Source: AP-15 sp963799085 (lineage in GTDB: Bacteria > Pseudomonadota > Alphaproteobacteria > ATCC43930 > CGMCC-115725). Taken from it: a stretch of DNA of 64,000 nt. The notes beneath the pieces are model-generated. The model was not told the DNA's origin and did no database searches. It saw nothing but the letters and a program-made list of their open reading frames with translations. Shown one piece after another: positions 62,937 through 64,000 of this stretch. The first letter of the stretch is position 1, and the number at the start of each line of letters is the position of its first letter. The stretch spans positions 186,001 to 250,000 of the forward strand of contig CAWCWA010000006.1 of the NCBI GenBank assembly GCA_963799085.1, read 5' to 3'. The translations under genes were made by a program, and so were the position numbers.

Positions 62937-64000
62937 CTATCGCGGTTCGTACCAGCGCGCGACAAAGCGATCGAGAAGGCGCACGCCAAAGGCTGTCGCC
63001 CCCTTGGGCACCGTCGCCGAATCCTTGCTCGACCAGGCAACCCCGGCGATGTCGAGATGCGCCCACGGCGTCTTGTCGACAAAGCGCTGCAGGAACTGCG
63101 CCGCGGTGACGCTGCCGGCGGCGCGGCCGCCGCCAATGTTCTTGACATCGGCCGCGTCGCTGTCGATGTCGCGGTCGTAGCTGTCGGCAAGCGGCAGTCG
63201 CCACAATTGCTCGTCGGTCGCCTTGCCCGCCTCGATCAGCCGGTCGGCGAGTTCATCGTCATTGGCGAAGAGACCGGCGCGGTGATGGCCGAGCGCCACG
63301 ATGATCGCCCCGGTCAGCGTCGCGAGATCGACCATCAGCCGCGGCTTGAAGCGGTGCTGGCAGTACCACATGGCATCCGCCAGGACGAGCCGGCCTTCGG
63401 CGTCGGTGTTGAGCACCTCGATTGTCTGGCCCGACATCGAGGTGACGATGTCGCCGGGCCGCTGCGCCGTCCCCGAGGGCATGTTCTCGACGAGGCCGAC
63501 GACGCCGATGGCGTTGACCTGCGCCTTGCGGCTAGCCAGAAGGCGCATCAGCCCGATGACCACAGCCGAGCCCGCCATATCCCATTTCATGTCGGCCATG
63601 CCAGCGGCGGGCTTGATCGAGATGCCGCCGGTGTCGAAGGTCACACCCTTGCCGATAAAGGCAAGCGGCGCCTCGTCCTCGCCGTCGCCGCCCGATGGCG
63701 CGCCGCGCCATTCCATGACGACGAGACGCGGCGGCCGCACGCTGCCTTGGGCCACGCCGAGCAGCGCGTTCATGCCAAGCTTGCGCATGCGGTTTTCGTC
63801 GAGGACTTCGACCTTGACGCCGAACTCGCGCAGCGTTTCCGCTTGTGCCGCCAGACTTTCCGGATAGATCACGTTGGGCGGCTCGGATACGAGGTCGCGC
63901 GTGAAGGACACCGCGTCGGCGGTCTTGTCGAGCGGCAGATAGGCGTGCTCGGCGTCCTCCGGCTCGGCGGTCATGATCGTAAGGCGCTCGAGGGAGGGCT
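62937..64000 (-). CDS. pepA: Leucyl aminopeptidase (C-terminal part; gene runs off the window)
   Basis: The C-terminal catalytic domain of an M17 cytosol aminopeptidase, 354 residues visible. The open frame continues past 64000, so the N-terminal domain (about 140 residues) lies outside. Metal and active-site blocks are present: FIGKGVTFDTGGISIKPAAGMADMKWDMAGS, VGLVENMPSGTAQRPGDIV and the signature NTDAEGRLVLADA. It releases N-terminal residues from peptides in the cytoplasm. holC follows at once. Confidence 0.96.
   Translation of the reverse strand, partial: PSLERLTIMTAEPEDAEHAYLPLDKTADAVSFTRDLVSEPPNVIYPESLAAQAETLREFGVKVEVLDENRMRKLGMNALLGVAQGSVRPPRLVVMEWRGAPSGGDGEDEAPLAFIGKGVTFDTGGISIKPAAGMADMKWDMAGSAVVIGLMRLLASRKAQVNAIGVVGLVENMPSGTAQRPGDIVTSMSGQTIEVLNTDAEGRLVLADAMWYCQHRFKPRLMVDLATLTGAIIVALGHHRAGLFANDDELADRLIEAGKATDEQLWRLPLADSYDRDIDSDAADVKNIGGGRAAGSVTAAQFLQRFVDKTPWAHLDIAGVAWSSKDSATVPKGATAFGVRLLDRFVARWYEPR

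Noticed and set aside
1..64000. tRNA or rRNA genes
   Set aside because: I looked through the intergenic gaps and found no cloverleaf-like sequence with the TTCGA(A/G)TC arm or any rRNA-like stretch. The short gaps leave little room, though a computational scan would be more reliable than reading.

Overview
The window is GC-rich, densely packed DNA that reads as a chromosomal segment of an alphaproteobacterium, probably Rhodospirillales or Hyphomicrobiales (Rhizobiales). The placement is inferred from gene content: the CobN/CobO/CobQ/CobW style of cobalamin synthesis, a class I PHA synthase, class III adenylate cyclases with TolB-like and TPR regions, several CaiB/BaiF CoA-transferases, a type 2 ArgC, and a perfect FixK/FnrL-type palindrome. 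I saw no rRNA, tRNA or CRISPR array.

Layout. 0.1-5.2 kb: a flavin monooxygenase-like gene, a remnant of an IS3-type transposon, and a NitT/TauT-type ABC importer operon on the minus strand. 5.2-7.4 kb: two tandem Lin0512-family genes, a RidA, an RDD membrane protein and a DUF1330 protein. 7.4-12.1 kb: a minus-strand operon of CoA-transferase, penicillin-acylase-like hydrolase and threonine dehydratase. 12.3-17.5 kb: an RND efflux system and a MarR regulator, with a perfect 15-bp palindrome in front. 17.5-25 kb: serine hydrolase, MFS transporter, proline-rich OmpA-like lipoprotein, PHA synthase and a peptide-type solute-binding protein. 25-29.2 kb: a leaderless wall-hydrolase-like protein (DUF1906, SH3, CHAP-like) behind a perfect CRP consensus, convergent with a PspA/DUF350/DUF2491 envelope operon. 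29.5-34.1 kb: gamma carbonic anhydrase, argC, then a CoA-transferase plus ThDP enzyme pair resembling oxalate or 2-hydroxyacyl-CoA modules.

34.4-43.3 kb is the accessory part of the window. It holds two adenylate cyclase/TolB/TPR genes and three short copies of their 5' end, a DUF4258-DUF2283 pair, a Phd-type antitoxin with an internally deleted PIN toxin, and an IS21-family element inside an Asp/Glu racemase gene.

43.4-58 kb is a Fe-dependent alcohol dehydrogenase followed by a cobalamin cluster. cobT faces away from cobS-cobC. A cobalamin riboswitch then leads the chain cobU-cobW-cobN-cobO-cobQ, which meets a convergent cobD. cbiX and an unassigned gene follow. 58-64 kb carries uppP, an LLM-class oxidoreductase, a small secreted protein, an O-antigen-ligase-like protein, ndk, holC and the 3' part of pepA, all on the minus strand.

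A feature of the whole window is about 25-30 apparent single-base indels that split recognisable genes, among them cobU, cobN and the RND pump. They fall in genes of every kind, so base-level sequence error is at least as likely as gene decay. The insertion in the racemase, the toxin deletion and the cyclase stubs cannot be explained that way.
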